Assembly: GCA_018712665.1 (NCBI GenBank)
Contig: DVGP01000220.1
Span: 1-15,847, forward strand
From: Candidatus Pelethomonas intestinigallinarum
Lineage (GTDB): Bacteria; Bacillota; Clostridia; Oscillospirales; Oscillospiraceae
Direction of reading: 5' to 3'
DNA: 15,847 nucleotides
Part shown: positions 1-5,797 of the stretch, piece by piece
Layout: the number at the start of each line of letters is the position of its first letter
Numbering within the stretch: the first letter of the stretch is position 1
The notes under the pieces: generated by a model
Seen by the model: only the letters and a program-made list of their open reading frames with translations
The model's database searches: none
What the model was told of the DNA's origin: nothing
Program-made: the position numbers and the translations under genes

Positions 1-113
1 AGCATAGCCGGTCGGAGTGGTCTCTTTTTCTTCGCCAAAACAGCGATTTGCTGATAAGCGGAAGCAGGGAGCGTAACCACAACTCGTTTGCGGGAAATTC
101 TTGAGACAGGCAT
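1..113 (-). CDS. Partial ribbon-helix-helix-like DNA-binding protein, runs off the left edge
   Basis: A minus-strand reading frame starts with ATG at 113 and stays open to base 1, giving about 37 residues. It begins MPVSRISRKRVVVTLPASAY and then reads QQIAVLAKKKRP. A GAGGTG ribosome binding site lies a few bases upstream on that strand. The pattern of basic residues, a short VVVTLP beta strand and a helix is typical of the N-terminus of small CopG/Arc-type regulators, which bind DNA as dimers through that strand. It is divergent from the XRE regulator at 203, and the shared 90-bp gap carries a duplicated palindrome, so the pair probably regulates itself or an element to the left. The C-terminus is missing, so the family call is tentative. 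Confidence 0.55.
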   Translation of the reverse strand, partial: MPVSRISRKRVVVTLPASAYQQIAVLAKKKRPLRPAM

Positions 114-135
114 CGTATCACCTCACAAACAATTT

Positions 136-177
136 TAGATAAAATTTATCTAAAATGCAATAGATAAATTTTATCTA
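136..177. promoter_or_regulatory. Duplicated inverted operator between divergent regulators
   Basis: TAGATAAAATTTATCTA at 136-152 and TAGATAAATTTTATCTA at 161-177 are exact reverse complements of each other, and each is itself palindromic apart from its central base. Their centres are 25 bp apart. They lie between two divergent DNA-binding protein genes, so they are the likely operators for one or both. The AT-rich sequence also probably contains the divergent promoters, whose exact -10 and -35 boxes I cannot assign with confidence. Confidence 0.7.
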
Positions 178-202
178 GAGTATCTTCATATGGGGTGATA
201 CC

Positions 203-436
203 ATGGAGACGAGGATCAAGGCAATGCGAGAAGACCGGGATCTGAAGCAAAAGGAGATCGCGGAGGCTATCGGCATCACCCAGAGGAAATATAGCTATCT
301 GGAAACGGGCGTGCAGCAGTGGACAGACGAGCTGCTGGTCCGGCTGGCCGCTTATTACGGTACAAGCGTTGATTATTTGTTGGGCCTGACGGATAACCCT
401 GACCCTTACCGCAAAAGTCGGAGCAAGGAAAAATAA
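203..436 (+). CDS. XRE-family helix-turn-helix transcriptional regulator
   Basis: This 77-residue protein consists almost only of a Cro/C1-type HTH domain. Residues 1-30 hold the first helices (IKAMREDRDLKQKEIAEAIG), followed by the recognition helix segment ITQRKYSYLE. The family signature YGTSVDYLLGLTD lies near residues 51-63. It has no extra sensor or oligomerisation domain, as in phage- or element-type repressors. The ATG at 203 has a GGGGTGAT ribosome binding site just upstream. It is divergent from the partial ribbon-helix-helix-like gene and faces the two palindromes at 136-177, which are its most likely operators. Codons are less G/C-biased than in genes to the right, suggesting that this end belongs to a different, possibly mobile, segment. 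The HTH call is firm; the target genes are unknown. Confidence 0.85.
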   Translation: METRIKAMREDRDLKQKEIAEAIGITQRKYSYLETGVQQWTDELLVRLAAYYGTSVDYLLGLTDNPDPYRKSRSKEK

Positions 437-508
437 AATTTACGATAACCGCACCCCGGGAGTATCCACCATCAGACAGGACAAGTAAAAAGGTATGCGG
501 GGGATTCC

Positions 509-532
509 AAAGGGGGGCAGGCGCCCCCCTTT
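509..532 (+). terminator. Possible terminator hairpin after the XRE gene
   Basis: AAAGGGGGGC at 509-518 pairs perfectly with GCCCCCCTTT at 523-532 around an AGGC loop. The A/T ends of the stem give a short T3 on the 3' side. It lies 72 bases after the XRE stop codon, so it could end that transcript, although the U-tract is short. Confidence 0.45.
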
Positions 533-554
533 GTGTCGTCGTGGGGGTAGGGTA

Positions 555-594
555 CATAGGGGAGGGACCCCATCGAAAGGGTCCCTCCCCTATG
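555..594. repeat. 16-bp perfect inverted repeat
   Basis: The arm at 555-570 (CATAGGGGAGGGACCC) is exactly complementary to that at 579-594, with an 8-nt CATCGAAA loop. A stem of this length without mismatch is more than a usual terminator needs. A second perfect 11-bp hairpin follows ten bases later at 605-632 (GTGACTTTTCC with a GGCGAG loop). Confidence 0.7.
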
Positions 595-822
595 CGCCCT
601 TTTGGTGACTTTTCCGGCGAGGGAAAAGTCACTCGGGGCACGGGGTGAAACCCCCGAAGCTGCCGAGCAGAAGAGCAGTAACCGGTGAAGAAAAATGTTT
701 CTCCCCCACCCGCCCGGCGATAGGCGAATCTCAGCGCATCGGTGCCATGCGTTGGCACAGGCGTATCAAAAAAGAGGAGGGTGGGGGCGAAGCCCCCGGG
801 AATAAAAATCCCCAACTCCCTC

Positions 823-851
823 TTGACAGCGCGAAAAAACCACCTTATACT
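823..851 (+). promoter_or_regulatory. Promoter of tdh
   Basis: TTGACA at 823-828 and TATACT at 846-851 are separated by exactly 17 bp, a near-perfect sigma-A promoter. Initiation near 858 would give a ~48-nt leader holding a weak AAAACAA/TTGTTTT hairpin (870-876/883-889) just before the AAGGAGG ribosome binding site. Confidence 0.85.
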
Positions 852-905
852 GTCCATAGCAGGACAACGAAAACAACACTTATTGTTTTTATAAGGAGGA
901 CAATT

Positions 906-1943
906 ATGGCACAGCTCATGGACGCACTGGTCAAGCCCGCCGCCGGACCCGGTCTGGAGCTCCGGCAGGTCCCCGTTCCCGAGCCCGGCCCCGGCCAGGT
1001 GCTCATCAAGATCCACAAGACCGCCATCTGCGGCACAGACGTGCACATCTACAACTGGGATCCCTGGGCCCAGGAGCACATCAAGCCCCCCATGGTCATC
1101 GGCCACGAGTATGTGGGCGAGGTGGCCAAGCTGGGCGCCGGCGTCACCGGTCTCCAGGTGGGCCAGCGGGTCAGCGGCGAGGGCCACATCACCTGCGGCC
1201 GCTGCCGCAACTGCCACACCGGCAACATCCAGTGGTGCAAGGACACCGTCGGGGTGGGCGTGGACCGGGACGGCGCCTTCGCCGAGTACGTGTGCATCCC
1301 GGAGGGCAACGTCATCATCATCGACGAGAGCCTGCCGGAGGACGTGGTGGCCTTCTTCGACGCCTTCGGCAACGCCACCCACACCGCCCTCATGTGGAAT
1401 CTGGTGGGGGAGGACGTGCTCATCACCGGGGCCGGCCCCATCGGCATCATCGCCGCCGGCATTTGCAAGTACGCCGGGGCCCGCCGGGTGGTCATCACCG
1501 ACATGAACGACTACCGCCTGGACCTGGCCCGGAAGATGGGGGCCGACGCGGCGGTGAACATCGGCAGGGAGGACCTGCGGGAGATCATGCACAAGCAGGG
1601 CCTGGTGGAGGGCTTCGACATCGGCCTGGAGATGAGCGGCAGCGGCGCCGGCCTCCAGCAGATGATCTCCGTCATGCGCAACGGCGGCAAGATCAGCCTC
1701 CTGGGCATCTCCAACAAGCCCGTGCCCATGAACATGAACGACATCATCATGAAGGGCCTGACCCTCCAGGGCATCTACGGCCGGAAGATGGACAACTGGC
1801 ACCAGATGAGCTACATGGTCCAGGGCGGCCTGGACCTCACCCCCGTCATCACCCACCGCTTCCACTACACCGAGTTCCAGAAGGGCTTCGACGCCATGAA
1901 CTCCGGCCGCTCCGGAAAGGTGATCCTGGACTGGAGCAAGTGA
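906..1943 (+). CDS. tdh: L-threonine 3-dehydrogenase (zinc, NAD-dependent)
   Basis: This 345-residue medium-chain dehydrogenase oxidises L-threonine to 2-amino-3-ketobutyrate, which a ligase such as Kbl can split into glycine and acetyl-CoA. The N-terminal catalytic domain has the zinc ligands of ICGTDVH (Cys42) and GHE (67-68). The structural-zinc cysteines are 97, 100, 103 and 111 in HITCGRCRNCHTGNIQWC. The Rossmann motif GAGPIG is at 175-180, with an acidic residue (VITDMN, Asp199) that favours NAD. Stretches such as KTAICGTDVHIYNWD, VSGEGHITCG and THRF are almost identical to E. coli Tdh as I recall it, which also has a similar length. The ATG at 906 follows AAGGAGG, so an upstream in-frame extension is rejected. 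No kbl is visible. A glycine-producing enzyme near a glycine reductase operon suggests threonine feeds glycine reduction. Confidence 0.93.
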   Translation: MAQLMDALVKPAAGPGLELRQVPVPEPGPGQVLIKIHKTAICGTDVHIYNWDPWAQEHIKPPMVIGHEYVGEVAKLGAGVTGLQVGQRVSGEGHITCGRCRNCHTGNIQWCKDTVGVGVDRDGAFAEYVCIPEGNVIIIDESLPEDVVAFFDAFGNATHTALMWNLVGEDVLITGAGPIGIIAAGICKYAGARRVVITDMNDYRLDLARKMGADAAVNIGREDLREIMHKQGLVEGFDIGLEMSGSGAGLQQMISVMRNGGKISLLGISNKPVPMNMNDIIMKGLTLQGIYGRKMDNWHQMSYMVQGGLDLTPVITHRFHYTEFQKGFDAMNSGRSGKVILDWSK

Positions 1944-1979
1944 TCTCAGCGGCCTTCTCCCCGGGCCGGTGAATTTCTG

Positions 1980-2008
1980 TTGACCCCGGGAGCCGGGGAT
2001 GCTATACT
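1980..2008 (+). promoter_or_regulatory. Strong promoter for a short RNA
   Basis: TTGACC at 1980-1985 and TATACT at 2003-2008 are spaced by 17 bp. Initiation is expected near 2015. The next strong element is a terminator ending at 2089, so the main product should be a very short transcript. Confidence 0.8.
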
Positions 2009-2013
2009 GTAAA

Positions 2014-2089
2014 GCAGTGCATAAAGGGTCCGTGGGAGGGCCCTTGCCCCCGCCTGCCCCAGTGTTCCGGCACCGGGGCAGGCTTTTTT
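2014..2089 (+). ncRNA. Candidate ~75-nt small RNA or attenuated leader
   Basis: A transcript from the promoter at 1980-2008 would contain two hairpins. The first is AAGGGTCC (2024-2031) with GGGCCCTT (2038-2045), closed by one G-U pair around GTGGGA. The second is the terminator stem at 2052-2060/2075-2083, followed by six T. No open reading frame with a ribosome binding site lies inside. I do not recognise a known family: it lacks the SRP RNA apical motif and is too short for 6S RNA or tmRNA. It could instead be an attenuator for the small gene and recD2 downstream. Confidence 0.55.
2052..2089 (+). terminator. Rho-independent terminator of the small RNA
   Basis: GCCTGCCCC (2052-2060) pairs with GGGGCAGGC (2075-2083). 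A nested GTG/CAC pair lies inside, and six T residues follow (2084-2089). This is a textbook intrinsic terminator. Confidence 0.9.
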
Positions 2090-2195
2090 CCGCGTTTTCC
2101 CGCCTCCGCTGTCAAAGCCCCTCTCCCCCGCATACACTGGAGGGAGGACCGGAAACAGGGGGCCGCTTTCGGCGGCGGAAAGGACGGGTGCGGGT

Positions 2196-2528
2196 ATGCA
2201 GCTTTGGCAGGACGCGGTGGTGGCGGGCCTGGCGGCCTTCGGGCTGGCCAGCCTCATGTGGATGGCGGTGCGGGCGGTGCTCTTCGCCCGGCCGCCCCGG
2301 CGGCAGGGGGCGCTGGCCCTGCTCCCCGCCCGGGGGGACGGGGAGGGCCTGGAGGAGCAGGTCCACACCCTCCAGTACATCCGGGGGGAGTGCGGCGGCT
2401 TCGGCCGCATTCTCCTGGTGGACTGCGGCCTGACGGAGGAGGGGCGGAAGCTCTGCGGCCTTCTGGCCGGGGAGGACCGGTGGGTGTCGGTGTGCGCCCC
2501 GGAGGCCGTGGAGACATACTTGAGCTGA
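2196..2528 (+). CDS. Small membrane-anchored protein of unknown function
   Basis: This 110-residue protein has one hydrophobic segment at about residues 8-31 (VVAGLAAFGLASLMWMAVRAV), followed by a basic RPPRR stretch. The positive side is therefore cytoplasmic and the remaining ~75 residues should face the cytosol. That part reads as a small alpha/beta domain, with hydrophobic strands ALALLPAR, RILLVDCG and RWVSVCA and a helix rich in Leu/Glu. The ATG follows AAAGGA by about eleven bases. It sits 51 bp before recD2 and downstream of the attenuator-like small RNA, so it may be co-transcribed with recD2. I recognise no family and assign no function. Confidence 0.7.
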   Translation: MQLWQDAVVAGLAAFGLASLMWMAVRAVLFARPPRRQGALALLPARGDGEGLEEQVHTLQYIRGECGGFGRILLVDCGLTEEGRKLCGLLAGEDRWVSVCAPEAVETYLS

Positions 2529-2579
2529 GCGCCCCGCGGGGCGGAACCGGCAAGGCAGAAAAAGGCGGGTGAACAGGGG

Positions 2580-4826
2580 ATGGACGGGCGCTGCCGCATC
2601 GACGGGACCATATTGAATCTCATTTTCCAGAACGAGGAGAACGGCTACACCGTCCTCCGCCTGGTCACCGGCGACGGCGAGGTGGTGACGGTGGTGGGGA
2701 CCATCCCCTGCGCCGCGCCGGGGGAGAACCTGATCGTCACCGGCCGCTGGGTCAGCCACCCCACCCACGGGGACCAGGTCCAGGCGGAGGAGGTGGAGCG
2801 CCACATGCCCACCACCGAGGCGGAGATCCGCTCCTACCTGTCCTCCGGGGTCGTCAAGGGGGTGGGCCCCGCCACGGCGGAGCGGATCGTGGACCGCTTC
2901 GGGGTCAACGCCCTGCGGGTGATGGAGGAGGAGCCGGAGCTGCTGGGCAAGATCAAGGGGATCACCGCCCGGAGGGCCATGGAGATCGCCGAGAGCTATC
3001 GCTACCAGACGGGGATGCGGCGGCTGCTGGACTTCCTCTCCGTCAACGACCTGCCCCTCTCCCTGGCCACCCGGCTCTACCGCCGCTACGGCGGCGACGC
3101 CCTGGAGCAGATCCGGGCCAACCCCTACCTGCTGGTGGACGAGCTCTACGGCGTGGACTTCGCCGTCATGGACGAGATCGCCCTGTCCATGGGGGTGGCG
3201 GGGGACAGCCGCCGCCGGGTGGAGGCCGCCGTCCTCTTCGAGCTGAGCTACAACCTGAACAACGGCCACGTCTTTCTCCCCCGGGACAAGCTCCTGGCCG
3301 CCGCCAGCCAACTCATCGACTGCCCGCCCGACACGGTGGAGATCTCCCTGGACGACCTCATCGCCCGGGGCGCCGTCCGCTGCCAGCGGGTGGCCAAGGT
3401 GGAGGCCTGCTACCTCAGCCGCCTCTACGAGGCGGAGACCTACGTGGCGGAGAAGCTGGAGCGGATGCTCTCCTTCCGCTCCGACAGCGCCGGGAACGTG
3501 GACCGGATCATCGCCCAGATCCAGGCGGAGCAGGACATCACCTACGCCCCGGCCCAGCGCCGGGCAGTGGAGATCGCCGCCCGCCGGGGCGTCCTCCTCC
3601 TCACCGGCGGCCCCGGCACCGGCAAGACCACCTCCGTCCGGGCCATCGTAGCCATGCTGGAGCGGATGGGGCTGAACATCCTCCTCCTGGCCCCCACAGG
3701 CCGGGCGGCCAAGCGGCTGGGGGAGCTGTGCCAGCGGGAGGCCCAGACCATCCACCGGTGCCTGGGGATGGTCTGGCGGGAGGAGACCGGGGAGCTGACC
3801 TTCCAGAAGAACGAGAAGGAGCCCCTGGAGGCGGAGGCCGTCATCGTGGACGAGATGAGCATGGTGGACCTGCCCCTGATGGCCGCCCTCCTGGCGGCGC
3901 TGAAGCCCGACTGCCGGCTGGTGATGGTGGGGGACCCGGACCAGCTGCCCTCGGTGGGGCCGGGGAACGTGTTCTCCGACCTGATCCGCTCCGGGCGGAT
4001 CGAGACCGTGGCCCTGACGGAGATCTTCCGCCAGGCCCGGGAGAGCGCCATCATCCGGGCGGCCCACGCGGTGAACCAGGGTGCCCTTCCCGAGCTGAAA
4101 AACAATGCGAAAAGCGACTTCTTCTTCATGCGCCGCCGGGACCCCGCCGCGGCGGTGGACCTGGTGGTGGACCTGTGCCGGAAGCGTCTGCCCGAGGGCA
4201 TGGGCATGGACCCCAACCAGATCCAGGTCCTGTGCCCCACCCGGAAGGGGGCCTGGGGCACGGCGGCGCTGAACCGGGCCCTCCAGGCCGCCCTGAACCC
4301 CCCGGCCCCGGACAAGCGGCAGAAGATCTGGGGGGAGACGGTGTTCCGGGTGGGGGACCGGGTGATGCAGGTCCGCAACAACTACGACGTCCTCTGGCTC
4401 CGCTCCGACGGGGTCACCGGCTCCGGCATCTTCAACGGCGACGTGGGGGTGGTGGAGGAGATCGACCCCAGCGGGGAGCTGATGACCGTCCGCTTCGACG
4501 ACCGCACCGCCACCTATGTCTCCGACATGCTCTCGGAGCTGGAGCTGGCCTACGCCGTCACCGTACATAAGGCCCAGGGCAGCGAGTACCGGGCCGTGGT
4601 GCTGGTGACCCTCCCCGCCGCCCCGGCCCTCATGGTCCGGGGGGTGCTCTACACCGGCGTCACCCGGGCCCGGGAGCTGCTGGTGGTGGTGGGGGACGAC
4701 GCGGCGTTGAGCCGCATGGCCGCCAACGACCGCCAGCAGCGTCGGTACTCCGGCCTCCGGTGGCGGCTGAAGAACGGGACCGGGGGACGAAATTCCCTCC
4801 CCGCGACGGAGAAGGAGGCGCGATGA
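2580..4826 (+). CDS. recD2: RecD2-type superfamily 1B DNA helicase
   Basis: This 748-residue ATP-dependent 5'-3' DNA helicase is of the RecD2/TraA class, which works in repair without RecBC. The N-terminal region (1-100) has the typical FQNEENGYTVLRLV start. Helix-hairpin-helix elements follow (VVKGVGPATAERIVDRFG near 95-115, and LLGKIKGITARRA). The motor domain shows Walker A GGPGTGKTT (343-351), Walker B DEMSMVD (424-430), GDPDQLPSVGPGN, and the C-terminal motif VTVHKAQGSE (659-668) with GVTRAR after it. The length fits the family. The ATG at 2580 has only a weak AAAGGCGGGTG site, so translation may depend partly on coupling to the upstream gene. The stop codon overlaps the start of the acetyltransferase gene (ATGA). 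Confidence 0.95.
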   Translation: MDGRCRIDGTILNLIFQNEENGYTVLRLVTGDGEVVTVVGTIPCAAPGENLIVTGRWVSHPTHGDQVQAEEVERHMPTTEAEIRSYLSSGVVKGVGPATAERIVDRFGVNALRVMEEEPELLGKIKGITARRAMEIAESYRYQTGMRRLLDFLSVNDLPLSLATRLYRRYGGDALEQIRANPYLLVDELYGVDFAVMDEIALSMGVAGDSRRRVEAAVLFELSYNLNNGHVFLPRDKLLAAASQLIDCPPDTVEISLDDLIARGAVRCQRVAKVEACYLSRLYEAETYVAEKLERMLSFRSDSAGNVDRIIAQIQAEQDITYAPAQRRAVEIAARRGVLLLTGGPGTGKTTSVRAIVAMLERMGLNILLLAPTGRAAKRLGELCQREAQTIHRCLGMVWREETGELTFQKNEKEPLEAEAVIVDEMSMVDLPLMAALLAALKPDCRLVMVGDPDQLPSVGPGNVFSDLIRSGRIETVALTEIFRQARESAIIRAAHAVNQGALPELKNNAKSDFFFMRRRDPAAAVDLVVDLCRKRLPEGMGMDPNQIQVLCPTRKGAWGTAALNRALQAALNPPAPDKRQKIWGETVFRVGDRVMQVRNNYDVLWLRSDGVTGSGIFNGDVGVVEEIDPSGELMTVRFDDRTATYVSDMLSELELAYAVTVHKAQGSEYRAVVLVTLPAAPALMVRGVLYTGVTRARELLVVVGDDAALSRMAANDRQQRRYSGLRWRLKNGTGGRNSLPATEKEAR

Positions 4827-5293
4827 CGATGCTCGCGATCCGCAAGTACGAGGAAACAGACTGGGAGCGGCTCCAGGCCATCCACGACGCCGCCCGGCGA
4901 AACGAGCTGGCCCTGGCGGGGCTGGAGGCGGCGTTCCTGCCCCTGGCCGAGGCGGCGGAGCGGGAGGGCCTGTTCGACTACCAGGTGGCCGTGGCGGAGC
5001 TGGACGGCGAGGCGGCGGGATTTGCCGCCTATAGTGAGGAGGAGCTGGCCTGGCTGTATGTGGACCCGGCAATGGGCCGCCGGGGCGTGGGCCGGGCTCT
5101 GGGGCGGTACGTTCTGGAGCGGATGGGCCGCCCCGCCGCCGTGGAGGTCCTCCGGGGCAACGAGCCCGCCCTGGCCCTATACCGGTCCCTGGGGTTTCGG
5201 GAGAAGGAGACCGTTACCGGCCGGATGCCCGGCAACGAGGCTTTCACCGTCACCGTCCGCTGTCTGACGCTGGAGGACCAGCCACCAGAGTAG
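4823..5293 (+). CDS. GNAT-family N-acetyltransferase
   Basis: This 156-residue protein should transfer an acetyl group from acetyl-CoA to an unknown amine. The acetyl-CoA pyrophosphate-binding motif is RRGVGRALG, preceded by the beta-strand LAWLYVDPAMG. The C-terminal signature NEPALALYRSLGFREKET (alpha4-beta6-beta7) is also clear. The start at 4823 overlaps the recD2 stop as ATGA, and AAGGAGG lies four bases before it. A second ATG at 4829 has a more usual spacing and could be the real start, giving 154 residues. An extended frame beginning at 4760 is rejected because it lies inside recD2. Coupling with recD2 suggests one transcript but says little about substrate. Confidence 0.88.
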   Translation: MTMLAIRKYEETDWERLQAIHDAARRNELALAGLEAAFLPLAEAAEREGLFDYQVAVAELDGEAAGFAAYSEEELAWLYVDPAMGRRGVGRALGRYVLERMGRPAAVEVLRGNEPALALYRSLGFREKETVTGRMPGNEAFTVTVRCLTLEDQPPE

Positions 5294-5367
5294 CGGTGAT
5301 GCTTGCCCGCTGATCGGTCTTTAGTCCTCGCTTTCTCCCATGGCCTCCAGGTACTCCTTGTGTATGG

Positions 5368-5423
5368 AAGCCTGAAAGGCTCCTGCTGGTATGCATCATA
5401 CCGAACAGGAGCCTTTCAGGCTT
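5368..5423. terminator. Long hairpin after the recD2-GNAT unit, probably a terminator
   Basis: The arms at 5368-5385 and 5406-5423 are exactly complementary over 18 bp, beginning AAGCCTGAAAGGC. Inside the loop a second perfect stem GGTATG/CATACC (5388-5393/5397-5402) leaves only a CAT loop, so the whole element is almost fully paired. A TTTCAGTTTTCAT stretch follows. It can end transcription from the left, and possibly in both directions. The length also resembles a palindromic repeat unit. Confidence 0.65.
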
Positions 5424-5797
5424 TCAGTTTTCATGGAAGGATTCCTAAGAATTTCCTAGGTCCGGCGGCGGCTGCGTCTTTTTCATTCGCTTTTTCTATC
5501 GCGCGCCGCCTCCCCGGGCCGGCCCCGGGTCCCAGCCCACCGCACCGGGAAGCGGCGGGAGGACGGCGAGCTCTTTCCGGTAGGGCGGCTCTATGACCCT
5601 TGCGCACAGGCGGAAAGCCTGATATAATTCCGTAGAAAATGGCCTCGGCCCGCTGGCGCGGCGGGGAGGCGGCCGCCGTGCTCCGCCCATTCCGCCAGCC
5701 ATTGCCCCGATCTATGATATCTTGAAAAATTACACTGGACATTTATAGATAAATCGGATAAACTGAGGCTATAAAGGACGCAAATAGACAGGAGTGT
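5424..5797 (+). promoter_or_regulatory. selA upstream region: two promoters and a GC-rich leader
   Basis: No gene is seen here. A distal promoter TTGCGC (5600-5605), 17 bp, TATAAT (5623-5628) has a perfect -10 box, and its spacer holds the dyad CAGGC-GGAAA-GCCTG (5607-5621). It would give a ~165-nt leader. Part of that leader folds strongly: GCTGGCG (5652-5658) pairs with CGCCAGC (5693-5699), and GGCGG (5660-5664) with CCGCC (5683-5687), around the palindrome GGCGGCCGCC (5668-5677). A proximal promoter TGGACA (5736-5741), 17 bp, TAAACT (5759-5764) follows. The left part (5510-5530) holds CCCCGGGCCGGCCCCGGG-like palindromes of unknown meaning. Confidence 0.6.
5741..5754. promoter_or_regulatory. 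Dyad in the proximal selA promoter
   Basis: ATTTAT-AG-ATAAAT is a perfect 6-2-6 inverted repeat in the spacer of the proximal selA promoter, where a bound regulator would control initiation. The protein is unknown; the LysR regulator at 9389 is a candidate by location only. Confidence 0.4.

Larger units (their letters stand above)
437..822. other. Gene-free intergenic stretch with a series of perfect hairpins
   Basis: I find no convincing coding frame here. Several strong inverted repeats follow one another: a 10-bp stem (509-518/523-532), a 16-bp stem (555-570/579-594), an 11-bp stem (605-615/622-632), a 6-bp stem (742-747/753-758) and a GGGGGC/GCCCCC stem with a GAA loop (783-797). A longer-range pairing CCCCCACCC/GGGTGGGGG can also enclose the right half. 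None has a clear T-run after it except the mixed CCCTTTTGG after the second. The stretch may end transcription from the left, be a remnant of a mobile element, or encode a structured RNA. Confidence 0.6.

Noticed and set aside
645..905. N-terminal extension of tdh back to 645
   Set aside because: It runs across the hairpin region and the promoter at 823-851; AAGGAGG just before the ATG at 906 sets the start.
2014..2089. Small SRP RNA or 6S RNA as identity of the short transcript
   Set aside because: The conserved SRP apical motif is absent and the length is far below 6S RNA.
2112..5072. Very long minus-strand open frame opposite recD2 and others of this kind, such as those opposite tdh, selB and grdE
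   Set aside because: The frames are rich in Pro, Gly, Arg, Ala and His, lack recognisable domains or ribosome binding sites, and mirror G/C-rich third codon positions of real genes.
5321..5390. Minus-strand frame ending HKEYLEAMGESED, possibly the 3' remnant of a lost gene
   Set aside because: Only about 23 codons are open before an upstream stop, no start is visible, and it overlaps the hairpin; chance cannot be excluded.
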